From: UBA6770 sp965661115
GTDB lineage: Bacteria > Bacteroidota > Bacteroidia > Flavobacteriales_G > Salibacteraceae
NCBI GenBank assembly: GCA_965661115.1
Contig: CBFICO010000003.1
Location: forward strand, 1 to 64,000
Direction of reading: 5' to 3'
Length of the DNA stretch: 64,000 nt
Shown here: piece after piece, positions 28,221 through 36,456 of the stretch
How the letters are laid out: each line of letters begins with the position of its first letter
How positions within the stretch are numbered: position 1 is the stretch's first letter
Notes under the pieces: generated by a model
What the model was told of the DNA's origin: nothing
Database searches by the model: none
The model's input: only the letters and a program-made list of their open reading frames with translations
Position numbers and translations under genes: made by a program

Positions 28221-28673
28221 ATGATGTTGATTCTTTCAAAGGCAACTATAGAAAATGTATATGCCTGTTTTGTGTTGGCCAATGGTGCACGAATGGAGGG
28301 AATTGAGTCGGAAATATTTTGCACTTTCTTTGGGTTAGAGGCAATTAATAAGCACAGATTAAACGATTTGCACGTTGCTACCGTAGGTAACCCTGCCATG
28401 CATATACCTACTTTAATTGGAGGTTTGCCTGGAATGGAAGCGACGGCTACTAAAATGATGAAAGCAGAAATGGAAAAGTTGGATATTCCACCTGTGGGAG
28501 AGTTTCTAGAAATCCTTTCTGCTTCAGGTACTAAATTGTGGGCATGTAAGCTGGCTATGGACATGTTTAGGCGTACAAAAGATGATTTGTACGAGGATAT
28601 TGACGGTGTGTTAACCGTTGGTGATTTTTACGCTAGAGCCAAAGGCGACGGCACCCACGTGCTGTTTATTTAA
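28221..28673 (+). CDS. DsrE/DsrF-like family protein, possible N-terminal frameshift
   Basis: The 150-residue protein belongs to the DsrE/DsrF/DrsH-like (peroxiredoxin-like COG2210) sulfurtransferase-related family. It opens MMLILSKATIENVYACFVLANG and contains the conserved FCTFFGLEAINKHRLND and, near the end, SASGTKLWACKLAMDMF with a Cys. An ATG at 28187 in another frame encodes MSEASDKPV and runs into nine A residues (28213-28221). With eight A residues it would join this frame as MSEASDKPVKKMML. The start at 28221 may therefore be the residue of a frameshift, a slippage site or a sequencing error. A strong terminator follows at 28698. Confidence 0.8.
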   Translation: MMLILSKATIENVYACFVLANGARMEGIESEIFCTFFGLEAINKHRLNDLHVATVGNPAMHIPTLIGGLPGMEATATKMMKAEMEKLDIPPVGEFLEILSASGTKLWACKLAMDMFRRTKDDLYEDIDGVLTVGDFYARAKGDGTHVLFI

Positions 28674-28697
28674 CCTGATTAATTTTTAAAGAATAAG

Positions 28698-28731
28698 CCC
28701 TCATTGGTTGCCAATGGGGGTTTCTTTTTTT
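28698..28731 (+). terminator. Intrinsic terminator after the sulfur trio
   Basis: CCCTCATTGG (28698-28707) pairs with CCAATGGGGG (28711-28720), allowing one G-T pair, around the loop TTG. It is followed by TTTCTTTTTTT. Classic rho-independent shape. Confidence 0.85.
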
Positions 28732-28794
28732 GGATTTAACCAAAGCTTGTTAGCAGAATACTAATTGCATTAGAATAAACGTTCAACTGCCTAA

Positions 28795-28802
28795 TAGCTT
28801 TG
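28795..28802 (+). promoter_or_regulatory. Promoter -7 box for the AsmA-like gene, probably leaderless
   Basis: TAGCTTTG matches TAnnTTTG exactly and the ATG at 28807 starts 4 bases later, so the expected transcription start nearly coincides with the start codon. Confidence 0.45.
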
Positions 28803-28806
28803 TAAT

Positions 28807-31476
28807 ATGCGGTTTATTCGATTTGTGCTAACCTCGGCTTTCTTTCTGGCGCTTGCCTTTGCTGTTGCCGGTTGGTATATCTCAAATAAGTACAGCAAAG
28901 AGATTCAGAAATTAGTCCTAACCGAACTCAACAAACAATTGAACGCTGAGGTTAATGTTGAATCAATTGATATTTCTTCATTTAAGAAAATCCCCTACCT
29001 AAGTCTTTCGTTTTCAAATGTTTTAGTAAAAGAGAGTAAGCTTTTTTCTAAAACTCCCGACACCCTGCTATTTGCAAAAGACCTAAGCTTTCAATTCAAT
29101 TTATGGGATGTTTATAATGGAAAATATGAGTTAAAACATCTTGATGTGTTGGATGCTGTTTGTTACATGAAAGAGGGTAAAAAAGGAGCATCTAATTACA
29201 AAATTTGGCGAGAAACATCTGATACCACTTCTACTAATTTCTCCTTTAAAATGGATGAAATTAACTTGTCAGAAATAACCTATTCTTACAAGGATTTTAG
29301 GAATAAAGTCTTTGTAAAATCTTTTGTAAGCAAGCTAAAAGTTCATGGAGATTTTGATGCAGAGGAGTTGTCGTTAAAGTTTAAAGGAAACCTTAAAAAA
29401 ACAACCGTGCTATCCTCTGGTGTTTACGCTCTAAGAAATCAATCATTGCAGTTAAACTCAGGAATAATTTATCATAACGATTCGGAAACTTTTGAGCTAG
29501 AAAATGGCAAAGTAATGTTGTATAATGAGGTGGAGTTAGACCTAGGCGGTTATGTTGCCAATAACTCCTTTCAATTTAAGGCTCAAACCGACAAAGCAAG
29601 ATTGGAAAAAGTACTGGCATTACTTCCAGAATCTTGGGATGAATATTGGGAAAATTATAAACCTATCGGCACCGCATCTATTGATTTTACGATTGGTGCA
29701 AAAGGAAAAGAAACACCTAAAATTGATATCTTATTTGCCTTGAACGATGCCGAAATAATTACCTCTGGCGAGCGAAGTGTAAAGCTAAGTAAGCTTAATC
29801 TTAAAGGATTATACACTAACGGTAAAAATCGAAATTTGAAAAGCTCTTCGGTGAAGTTGAGCGCGGTTTCTGGGAAGTTTCCATCAGGTGAATTTGTAGG
29901 AAATGTAAGTGTTTCAAATTTCTCTGACCTTAGAATTAAAGGTGAACTGGAAGGTGATTTGAAGCTGCACGAGTTAGTGAACTTTTTAAAAGTTGAAACT
30001 ATTGATAGTTGTGCTGGGGACGTTATATTTAAGCTAAAAGGAGATGTTTTTTGGGATAGAATAAAACAAGAATCGGTAGTAGTTTCAAAAAGTGAATTGG
30101 AAGGCGCAATTGATTTTTCTGATGTTAGCTTAAAACCGAAAAACAATTACACATCGCTAGCTAATTACCAAGGTAAGATTAGATTCAATAAACAACAAGT
30201 TGAGTTTGAAAAGAGCGAGGGAATGCTTAACTCTTCTCGTTTTATTCTTAATGGTAGTGCGGATAACTTTTTTCAATGGGCGATTGAAGGTGATGACCTG
30301 CTAAGGATAGTAGCATCAGTAAAAGCGGATAAACTGGCTCTAGAAGAGTTTTTATCTACTCAGAACACTTCAGACAACAATAATTCGAGGTCATTGGCAA
30401 TTCCCGGAGTGGAGCTTCAACTTAACGCCGATATTGATGAATTGACTTATCAGGAATTCAAGGCAACAAAAATTAGTACCAAGCTTTTTATCGGCCAAAA
30501 AAGTTTAAAGGCAAATCCTATTTCATTAGAAGCCATGGAGGGTATGGCTCGAGGCAAGCTTGCTTTAATTAAACATCCCTCAGGTGGATACGGTTTAAGT
30601 TTTATGGGAGATTTTGAGCAAGTGAATGTGCAAGAGATGTTTAGGCAATTCAAAAATTTTGGTCAAGATGAGATCAAATCGGAAAACATTGAAGGAATTG
30701 CCGATATGAAGCTCAATTTGGAGAGCAGTATAAACAATGATTTTGAGTTAATTAGCGAATCAGTTTTTGCGAATGCAAACCTTAATATCACTCAAGGAAA
30801 ACTGGTGAATTACACTACACTGCAGAGTATTTCAGATTATTTTAAAACCAACATTATCCTCAAAAAAGTATTTCACGCAGAAGAGCTTTCAAAGAACCTG
30901 CAAAGTGTAAGCTTCCAGAAACTCGAGAACGATCTTTTTATAAGAAACAGCAAACTGATTATTCCTAAAGTAGAACTTCGCTCGAGTGTTTTAAATGTGA
31001 ATGTTGCAGGTAGTCACGGATTTAATGACAGTATAGATTACAAGCTAGATTTCGATATTTCGGATTTGATGATTAAAGACAGAAACTACTCAACCGAGCA
31101 CGGTGAGGTTTTAGATGATGGAACCGGACGGTACAGAGTGTTTATGCTCGTTTCAGGTAATACAGAAAACATGGATATTTCATTAGATAAATCTTCTAAA
31201 CAGGCATACAAAAAACAACAGCGCGAAAAGGAAGGAAAAGAGCTGAAAGAGGCGTTAAACAGTGAGTTTGGCTGGTTTAATAAAGATACCACTTTGCACA
31301 GAAAAGAACATAAAACCAAATTTGATATTGAGTGGGAAGAAGCTGATAGCGATACTACTGTATACTCGAAAGTTGAGGTAGAAACCAAACATCAAAAAAA
31401 GAAAAAGAAACGCGGGTGGCTAACTCCAAACGAAGAGGAAAAAGAGTTCTTTGAGTTTGAGGACGATGATTTTTAG
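28807..31476 (+). CDS. AsmA-like family protein
   Basis: The 889-residue protein has an N-terminal membrane anchor (residues about 5-27, FVLTSAFFLALAFAVAGWYI). It is followed by the AsmA N-terminal pattern VNVESIDISSFKKIPYLSLSFSNV and long stretches of short beta strands, ending in an AsmA C-terminal domain (NLESSINNDFELISESVF to VELRSSVLNVNVAG). AsmA-like proteins are envelope proteins implicated in lipid transport between membranes or outer-membrane assembly. The tail is highly charged (KQQREKEGKELKEALN) and ends in an acidic stretch. Alone in its unit, terminated upstream by the sulfur-trio terminator. Confidence 0.85.
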   Translation: MRFIRFVLTSAFFLALAFAVAGWYISNKYSKEIQKLVLTELNKQLNAEVNVESIDISSFKKIPYLSLSFSNVLVKESKLFSKTPDTLLFAKDLSFQFNLWDVYNGKYELKHLDVLDAVCYMKEGKKGASNYKIWRETSDTTSTNFSFKMDEINLSEITYSYKDFRNKVFVKSFVSKLKVHGDFDAEELSLKFKGNLKKTTVLSSGVYALRNQSLQLNSGIIYHNDSETFELENGKVMLYNEVELDLGGYVANNSFQFKAQTDKARLEKVLALLPESWDEYWENYKPIGTASIDFTIGAKGKETPKIDILFALNDAEIITSGERSVKLSKLNLKGLYTNGKNRNLKSSSVKLSAVSGKFPSGEFVGNVSVSNFSDLRIKGELEGDLKLHELVNFLKVETIDSCAGDVIFKLKGDVFWDRIKQESVVVSKSELEGAIDFSDVSLKPKNNYTSLANYQGKIRFNKQQVEFEKSEGMLNSSRFILNGSADNFFQWAIEGDDLLRIVASVKADKLALEEFLSTQNTSDNNNSRSLAIPGVELQLNADIDELTYQEFKATKISTKLFIGQKSLKANPISLEAMEGMARGKLALIKHPSGGYGLSFMGDFEQVNVQEMFRQFKNFGQDEIKSENIEGIADMKLNLESSINNDFELISESVFANANLNITQGKLVNYTTLQSISDYFKTNIILKKVFHAEELSKNLQSVSFQKLENDLFIRNSKLIIPKVELRSSVLNVNVAGSHGFNDSIDYKLDFDISDLMIKDRNYSTEHGEVLDDGTGRYRVFMLVSGNTENMDISLDKSSKQAYKKQQREKEGKELKEALNSEFGWFNKDTTLHRKEHKTKFDIEWEEADSDTTVYSKVEVETKHQKKKKKRGWLTPNEEEKEFFEFEDDDF

Positions 31477-31480
31477 TTTA

Positions 31481-31515
31481 GGACATCGGACATCGGACAT
31501 CGGACATCAGACATC
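31481..31515. repeat. Tandem heptamer repeat GGACATC
   Basis: Four copies of GGACATC and one of AGACATC follow each other without gaps, between the 3' ends of the AsmA-like gene and the convergent Lys-rich gene. Simple-sequence units like this often vary in copy number. Confidence 0.85.
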
Positions 31516-31519
31516 AGAA

Positions 31520-31681
31520 TCACTTCTTCTTCTTCTTCTTTTTCTTCTTTTTCTTTTTCTTGTCTTTTTCTTTCTTTTTATCCTTTGATTTCTTTGGCTT
31601 TTCAGGTTTTATAGGGCAATCCGAACAGTGTTTTTTGTTCTTTTCCTCGTACTTTTTACAACATTTCTTTTTTCTGCCCAT
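31520..31681 (-). CDS. Small Cys-containing, Lys-rich protein
   Basis: A 53-residue frame from an ATG at 31681 to a TGA at 31520-31522. The N-terminal half contains KKKCCKKYEEKNKKHCSDCP, a compact CC-x(9)-HC-x2-C cluster able to bind a metal ion. The C-terminal half is nearly all lysine. It begins 9 bases after the CDF transporter stop on the same strand, so it is probably the third gene of the isochorismatase-CDF operon. A metal-binding or nucleic-acid-binding role is inference. The long AAG/AAA run makes it prone to length change. Confidence 0.6.
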   Translation of the reverse strand: MGRKKKCCKKYEEKNKKHCSDCPIKPEKPKKSKDKKKEKDKKKKKKKKKKKKK

Positions 31682-31690
31682 CGGTGCTGA

Positions 31691-32605
31691 CTATATATCT
31701 TGGTGATGAACACCGTAAGGCTCATTTTGTTCAATATTCCCCAATGGTTCAAAATGAATCATGATATCGTAAACGTTATCTAATGTCTGTTTAATTGAGT
31801 CTTCAACTTCCAATCCAATATCGTGGGTTTCTTGCATTATTAAATGGGGCTCAACTTCAATATCCAAATCAATCATTAGTAAATTCGATAGTCTTCTTAC
31901 CCTTAATCTGTGTGGATTCTCTGCGCCTTCTACTTGTTGAACAGCCCTAATAATTTTGGAGTAAACTTCTGTGTCATCAATACTATCCATTAACTCTAAA
32001 CTTGTTTCTTTAAATAGATCAAATGCTACTTTAAGAATCCATAGGCCAACTAATATTCCAACCGCATGATCTAACCAATCTTGCTCGAAAAAGTAAGAGC
32101 AAAAAACGCCAACCAATACACCAACAGATAATGCAATATCGCCACGCATATTGCGGGCATTAGCAATAAGCATCTTGCTGTTTATCGCTTTACCTTCTTT
32201 CATTTGCCAGTAGGCTAAGACTAGTTTGGTAAAAATTGAAATCACCGTAACTACTATTGCACCAAATTCAGGAATGTGATTTTGATTGCCATTCCACAAA
32301 TCAACGGTTGAGTTAAGCACCAATTGAGCACCAACAAAAAAGATAAAAAATGACAGGAGCTTTGTCGCAATTGCCTCCGCACGATTATAACCGTATGGAA
32401 ATTTTGGATCGGGCGGACGGAGCATTATTCTTGCCGCAATAAGAGTGATAAAGTAAGTGCCAACGTCATTAGCACTGTCTATACCGTCGCCAATTACCGC
32501 CATAGAAGCAAACAATAAACCGCCAACAATTTTCGCAATTGCTAATGCTGTATTTACTCCAATTCCAATCCAGGAGGCGCGTACTATTCTTTTTTGTCTA
32601 TTCAA
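31691..32605 (-). CDS. Cation diffusion facilitator (CDF) family transporter
   Basis: The 304-residue protein has about six membrane helices followed by a cytoplasmic domain with the CDF fold (VEGAENPHRLRVRRLSNLLMIDLDIEVEP). CDF proteins export divalent metals in exchange for protons. Helix II reads DGIDSANDVG and helix V NARNMRGDIALS. The usual HxxxD metal ligands are thus replaced by DSAND (DxxxD) and NMRGD (NxxxD). That resembles Mn/Fe-type rather than Zn-type CDFs, but the Asn is unusual. It starts 6 bases after the isochorismatase-like gene and is followed by the small Cys/Lys-rich gene. Confidence 0.88.
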   Translation of the reverse strand: MNRQKRIVRASWIGIGVNTALAIAKIVGGLLFASMAVIGDGIDSANDVGTYFITLIAARIMLRPPDPKFPYGYNRAEAIATKLLSFFIFFVGAQLVLNSTVDLWNGNQNHIPEFGAIVVTVISIFTKLVLAYWQMKEGKAINSKMLIANARNMRGDIALSVGVLVGVFCSYFFEQDWLDHAVGILVGLWILKVAFDLFKETSLELMDSIDDTEVYSKIIRAVQQVEGAENPHRLRVRRLSNLLMIDLDIEVEPHLIMQETHDIGLEVEDSIKQTLDNVYDIMIHFEPLGNIEQNEPYGVHHQDI

Positions 32606-32611
32606 TACAAG

Positions 32612-33154
32612 TTATTTCACCAGCTTTGAAATTGTTTTAAAGGTATCCGTTCCAGAAGTTTTGCAGAGTTCAAATAGAATGGCCTCAACGCTGGTTACTC
32701 TAATCCCTTCAGCGGCTAATCGTTGTAAAGCATATTCTTTGTCTAGTGGGTTTCTACTCGATACTGCATCAGCCACAACAATAGGTCGGTGACCAGCATC
32801 TTGTAAATCGATAGCGGTTTGTAAAACACAAACATGGCTTTCGATTCCGCATATTAGCAAGTTTTCTCTGTATCGTTCTTCAATTTTAATATTGAAGTTT
32901 GGTTCACCACAACAGGAAAAGGTCATTTTTTCTACTGGGTCATAGTTTGTAAGAGATTCTGCAATTGGCTGAACCGTTTTACCCAAACCTTTTACATATT
33001 GTTCTGTTACTATCGTTGGAATGTTAAGTAGTTCAATGCCTTGTATTAAGGTTTGACAATTTGCTAAAACAGAATCGTTGTTATGAATATGTGGAAAGAG
33101 CCTTTCTTGGATATCTACAACCACTAATACAGTTTGTTCTTTTTGAATCCTCAT
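32612..33154 (-). CDS. Isochorismatase-like cysteine hydrolase (YcaC/nicotinamidase type)
   Basis: The 180-residue protein has the catalytic triad of the isochorismatase-like family: Asp in VLVVVDIQERLFPH, Lys in PVEKMTFSCCG and the nucleophile Cys in ICGIESHVCVLQTAID. The cis-peptide SH-V before the Cys is conserved. Substrates in this family include nicotinamide, isochorismate and various amides; the substrate cannot be read here. First gene of the minus-strand run with the CDF transporter. Confidence 0.88.
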   Translation of the reverse strand: MRIQKEQTVLVVVDIQERLFPHIHNNDSVLANCQTLIQGIELLNIPTIVTEQYVKGLGKTVQPIAESLTNYDPVEKMTFSCCGEPNFNIKIEERYRENLLICGIESHVCVLQTAIDLQDAGHRPIVVADAVSSRNPLDKEYALQRLAAEGIRVTSVEAILFELCKTSGTDTFKTISKLVK

Positions 33155-33199
33155 AACATCAATTTTTTTAGTGACATTTGTAAATCAAAGTAAATTAAT

Positions 33200-34495
33200 A
33201 TGAGTAAGCTAATAAGTATAGTGTTCGTTTTTCTTTTTGCTACGGTTTCTGGGCAAATAACTGTAGATAAAACGTATATGCCAAGTGCTGGAGACAAAAT
33301 CAATTACACTGTGGCTAACAACAATAACAGTAAAGAATATGAGAAGAAAGGGACACAAGTAACTTGGGATTATTCTGATTTAACCCTTGCTTTTCAAGAA
33401 ATGGAAGACTACAAATCTGCTCGTTCTATTAACTTTTTCTTTTTTGGAATGGACTACGGAATTAAGGTTGCTGACTCACTCGGTTTTGGACAATTTATGA
33501 TGCGCGATATTTACGACGTGTATGATGTTAAAAACTCATTCTTGTTGGCTTCTGGTAGAAGCCTTAGGTACAATGGTATTCCAATCCCCCAGAATTACTC
33601 AGATAAGGACGAGATTTATCAATTTCCTTTAATGTATGGAGATATCGATACTAGTTCTTATAAGGTTGCTTTTTCGCTTGGAGGTCAGCTTTCTTTGATT
33701 CAAAACGGACAGAGAATTAATAATGTAGAAGGCTGGGGCGAGCTCGTTTTACCACATAGGACTTATCCTAAATGCATAAAAGTGAAAACCACAATCAATT
33801 CGAGTGATACATTGAAAATTGCGGGTATTCAGCTGCCACCCATACCAAGAACCACTGTAGAGTACAAATGGTTTGCCGAGGGAGTGAAAAACCCAGTGCT
33901 ATTAATTAGTGGGGCTTTGCTGGGTTCAAATTTTACAAGAAGTAGGATTCAATATCAAGAAAAACCAGTGGATTTTGTAGGGTTTTGGGCTGAAGATACT
34001 AGCTTGATCGTTGAGAGTACTACTAATTTACACGACACATCAAAAATGAGTGGGATTTTCAGAAATTGGCAAATTACACCTGAGACTTATGAGTTGAAAG
34101 GTGGTAGCAATTTGGGAGATTCTTTACTAATGGTAAGCTTTACCGAGCCAGGTTTATATACTGTTAGCTTAACAAAACGAAACCGATTTGGGGCAAAAAC
34201 AGTTACAAAAACCGATTATATAGAAGTTGAAGAAAAACCAATAGATAATACTTCACTATTAGAGTTTAATGATGAAAACCAAGGGGTAGTTTTCCCAAAC
34301 CCTTTTAAATCAAAGATTGCATTGTCGGGCGTACAGGTTAACGCTATGCGCTTAATTGATATGGCGGGACGCGTGCTGGTTCAATCCAAGTCAAATGAAC
34401 TAAACCAGCTGCAAGACCTTGAAGCTGGGGTTTATTTTCTTGAATGGGAATTACCTAATGGTTCGATTAGTGGGACAAAAGTTGTAAAACACTAA
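33200..34495 (+). CDS. Secreted protein with type IX secretion C-terminal sorting domain
   Basis: The 431-residue protein has a signal peptide (LISIVFVFLFATVSGQ) and a C-terminal T9SS type A sorting domain (about 355-431). That domain contains VVFPNPFKSKIALSG, MRLIDMAGRVLVQS and the closing LEAGVYFLEWE and GTKVVKH. Such domains direct outer-membrane export through the Por machinery. The 330-residue cargo is beta-rich with no recognisable enzymatic motif; a PKD-like stretch (FTEPGLYTVSLTKRNRFG) precedes the tail. It converges with ispG, overlapping by 4 bases. Confidence 0.9.
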   Translation: MSKLISIVFVFLFATVSGQITVDKTYMPSAGDKINYTVANNNNSKEYEKKGTQVTWDYSDLTLAFQEMEDYKSARSINFFFFGMDYGIKVADSLGFGQFMMRDIYDVYDVKNSFLLASGRSLRYNGIPIPQNYSDKDEIYQFPLMYGDIDTSSYKVAFSLGGQLSLIQNGQRINNVEGWGELVLPHRTYPKCIKVKTTINSSDTLKIAGIQLPPIPRTTVEYKWFAEGVKNPVLLISGALLGSNFTRSRIQYQEKPVDFVGFWAEDTSLIVESTTNLHDTSKMSGIFRNWQITPETYELKGGSNLGDSLLMVSFTEPGLYTVSLTKRNRFGAKTVTKTDYIEVEEKPIDNTSLLEFNDENQGVVFPNPFKSKIALSGVQVNAMRLIDMAGRVLVQSKSNELNQLQDLEAGVYFLEWELPNGSISGTKVVKH

Positions 34496-36417
34496 GCTTC
34501 GACCCAGTCGCCGTGAGTTTTAATGAGCTCTATTAGCTCGTCCACAGCGTTATTTTCGGGGACATTTCTTTTAACCACCTCTTTTTCTTTATATAAAGAG
34601 ATTTTTCCGGGTCCCGTACCTACATAACCGTAATCGGCATCGGCCATTTCACCAGGTCCATTTACAATGCAACCCATTATACCAATCTTAACGCCTTTTA
34701 GATGCTCAGTTCTTGATCTGATTTTAGCGGTAACTTCTTGTAAATCGAACAAAGTTCTACCACAGCTCGGGCAAGATATGTATTCCGTTTTCGAAATTCT
34801 AGTTCGGGTAGCCTGTAGAATACCAAATGCGGTTTGGTTTACCATTTGTTCGGGGCCACAATTTTCTGCGGCAACAAAAACACCATCGCCAAGACCATCA
34901 ATTAAAAGAGCACCCATATCGGTAGCACTTCGTAACTGTAATTGATTCGGAGTTAAGTTAGCGTATGCTCGTCCAATAATAACTGGCACGGAACACTCTT
35001 GATTGAGCAATTCAAACATGATTTTTCGTTGTTCTGCCATGCCATGTTCGTTATAGGTATCCAGCATTATAACAGCAGTACTATCACTTTTAAGTTTGCC
35101 AATAAGCTCAGAAGTTAAGTCGGTTAAGCATACATAAACCAAGTTGAATACTTCTGATACCACCTCATTCGATAGGTATTCTTTACTGGTAAGAAAAGGA
35201 TGATGCCTGTCCTTCGTTTTGTCTTTTAACCAATACTTGTACGATTGAATTACTCCTAACGTCCCTGGAATTTCAAAGTCAATTTTATTGTCGTTAATAA
35301 ATACGTAATCAGCTGCTTGGTCTGTTAAATTCCATTTATCCAATGGCACCGAATATTGATAGCCGTATGCAAATAGGGTAGAGGGTTTAATTTCTGTTTT
35401 GAGTGACAAATCAGCAATAACAACTGGTGCATTGTGGTCTCCAATATTCAAAACACTATTGGTTGTTCTTCTGCTGTACTCAAATGGGTTAATAGGGTTT
35501 TCGGATGCCGCCTCAATTTTTTCATGCCCAGCTCTTTTGGAATATCGAGCCACTAACTCTTGTGCAACAGGAATTTCAAACTCAGGCTCTTCGGTTAGTG
35601 ATACTCTAATTGTATCTCCCAATCCATCTTCCAGCAACGCACCAATACCTACTGCAGATTTTATTCTTCCATCTTCGCCCTCGCCTGCTTCTGTAACACC
35701 TAAGTGTAAAGGATAATTCATACCAGCTTCTAGCATATGATTTACCAGTAACCGATAAGCTTCCACCATAACTTGGGTATTAGAAGATTTCATACTAAGC
35801 ACAATGTTGTGAAAACCCTCTGATTCGCATATTCTAAGAAACTCCATTGCAGACTCCACCATTCCTAGCGGCGTATCTCCATATCGACTTAAAATCCTGT
35901 CGGATAATGAGCCGTGATTGGTGCCAATACGCATAGCTGTTCCATGCTCTTTACAAAGTTTCACTAAAGGTACAAAGCGTTTTCTTATGCGTTCAAGCTC
36001 TGCTTGGTATTCATCGTCGGTATATTCTATGTGTTCAAACTTCTTTTTATCGGCATAATTTCCTGGGTTTACTCGAACTTTTTCTACAATCTGAGCTGCA
36101 ATTTCGGCGGCATTTGGAGTAAAGTGAATATCAGCAACAAGTGGAGTGTTGTAACCTCTAGCACGCAATTCATCTTTAATGTTTCGCAGGTTTTCTGCAT
36201 CTCTTTTGGTTGGCGCTGTAATTCTCACCAATTGACAACCGGCCTCAATCATTCTAATTGACTGCTCAACCGTTGCTTGAGTATCCATGGTGTCGGTGGT
36301 AGTCATAGATTGTACAATAATTGGATTGTCACCACCAATTTTGATATTGCCAACAGTTACCTCTCGGGTTTTAAATCTGCTGTATTGAGTTAAAGAGTTG
36401 CAGTATTTTTTATTCAT
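34492..36417 (-). CDS. ispG: 4-hydroxy-3-methylbut-2-enyl diphosphate synthase (long form)
   Basis: IspG makes HMBPP from MEcPP in the MEP isoprenoid pathway, using a [4Fe-4S] cluster. At 641 residues it is the long three-domain form found in Bacteroidota and plants. It has an N-terminal TIM barrel (GDNPIIVQSMTTTDT, VADIHFTPNAA, VRVNPGNYAD), an inserted domain of about 240 residues, and a C-terminal Fe-S domain with cluster ligands in ISCPSCGRTL and GIMGCIVNGPGEM. The ATG at 36417 is preceded by a -7-like TATAGTTG 26 bases upstream. Monocistronic as far as seen. Confidence 0.96.
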   Translation of the reverse strand: MNKKYCNSLTQYSRFKTREVTVGNIKIGGDNPIIVQSMTTTDTMDTQATVEQSIRMIEAGCQLVRITAPTKRDAENLRNIKDELRARGYNTPLVADIHFTPNAAEIAAQIVEKVRVNPGNYADKKKFEHIEYTDDEYQAELERIRKRFVPLVKLCKEHGTAMRIGTNHGSLSDRILSRYGDTPLGMVESAMEFLRICESEGFHNIVLSMKSSNTQVMVEAYRLLVNHMLEAGMNYPLHLGVTEAGEGEDGRIKSAVGIGALLEDGLGDTIRVSLTEEPEFEIPVAQELVARYSKRAGHEKIEAASENPINPFEYSRRTTNSVLNIGDHNAPVVIADLSLKTEIKPSTLFAYGYQYSVPLDKWNLTDQAADYVFINDNKIDFEIPGTLGVIQSYKYWLKDKTKDRHHPFLTSKEYLSNEVVSEVFNLVYVCLTDLTSELIGKLKSDSTAVIMLDTYNEHGMAEQRKIMFELLNQECSVPVIIGRAYANLTPNQLQLRSATDMGALLIDGLGDGVFVAAENCGPEQMVNQTAFGILQATRTRISKTEYISCPSCGRTLFDLQEVTAKIRSRTEHLKGVKIGIMGCIVNGPGEMADADYGYVGTGPGKISLYKEKEVVKRNVPENNAVDELIELIKTHGDWVEA

Positions 36418-36456
36418 AGTAGCTCACGGTTTAATTGCGATTGCAACTATAACATC

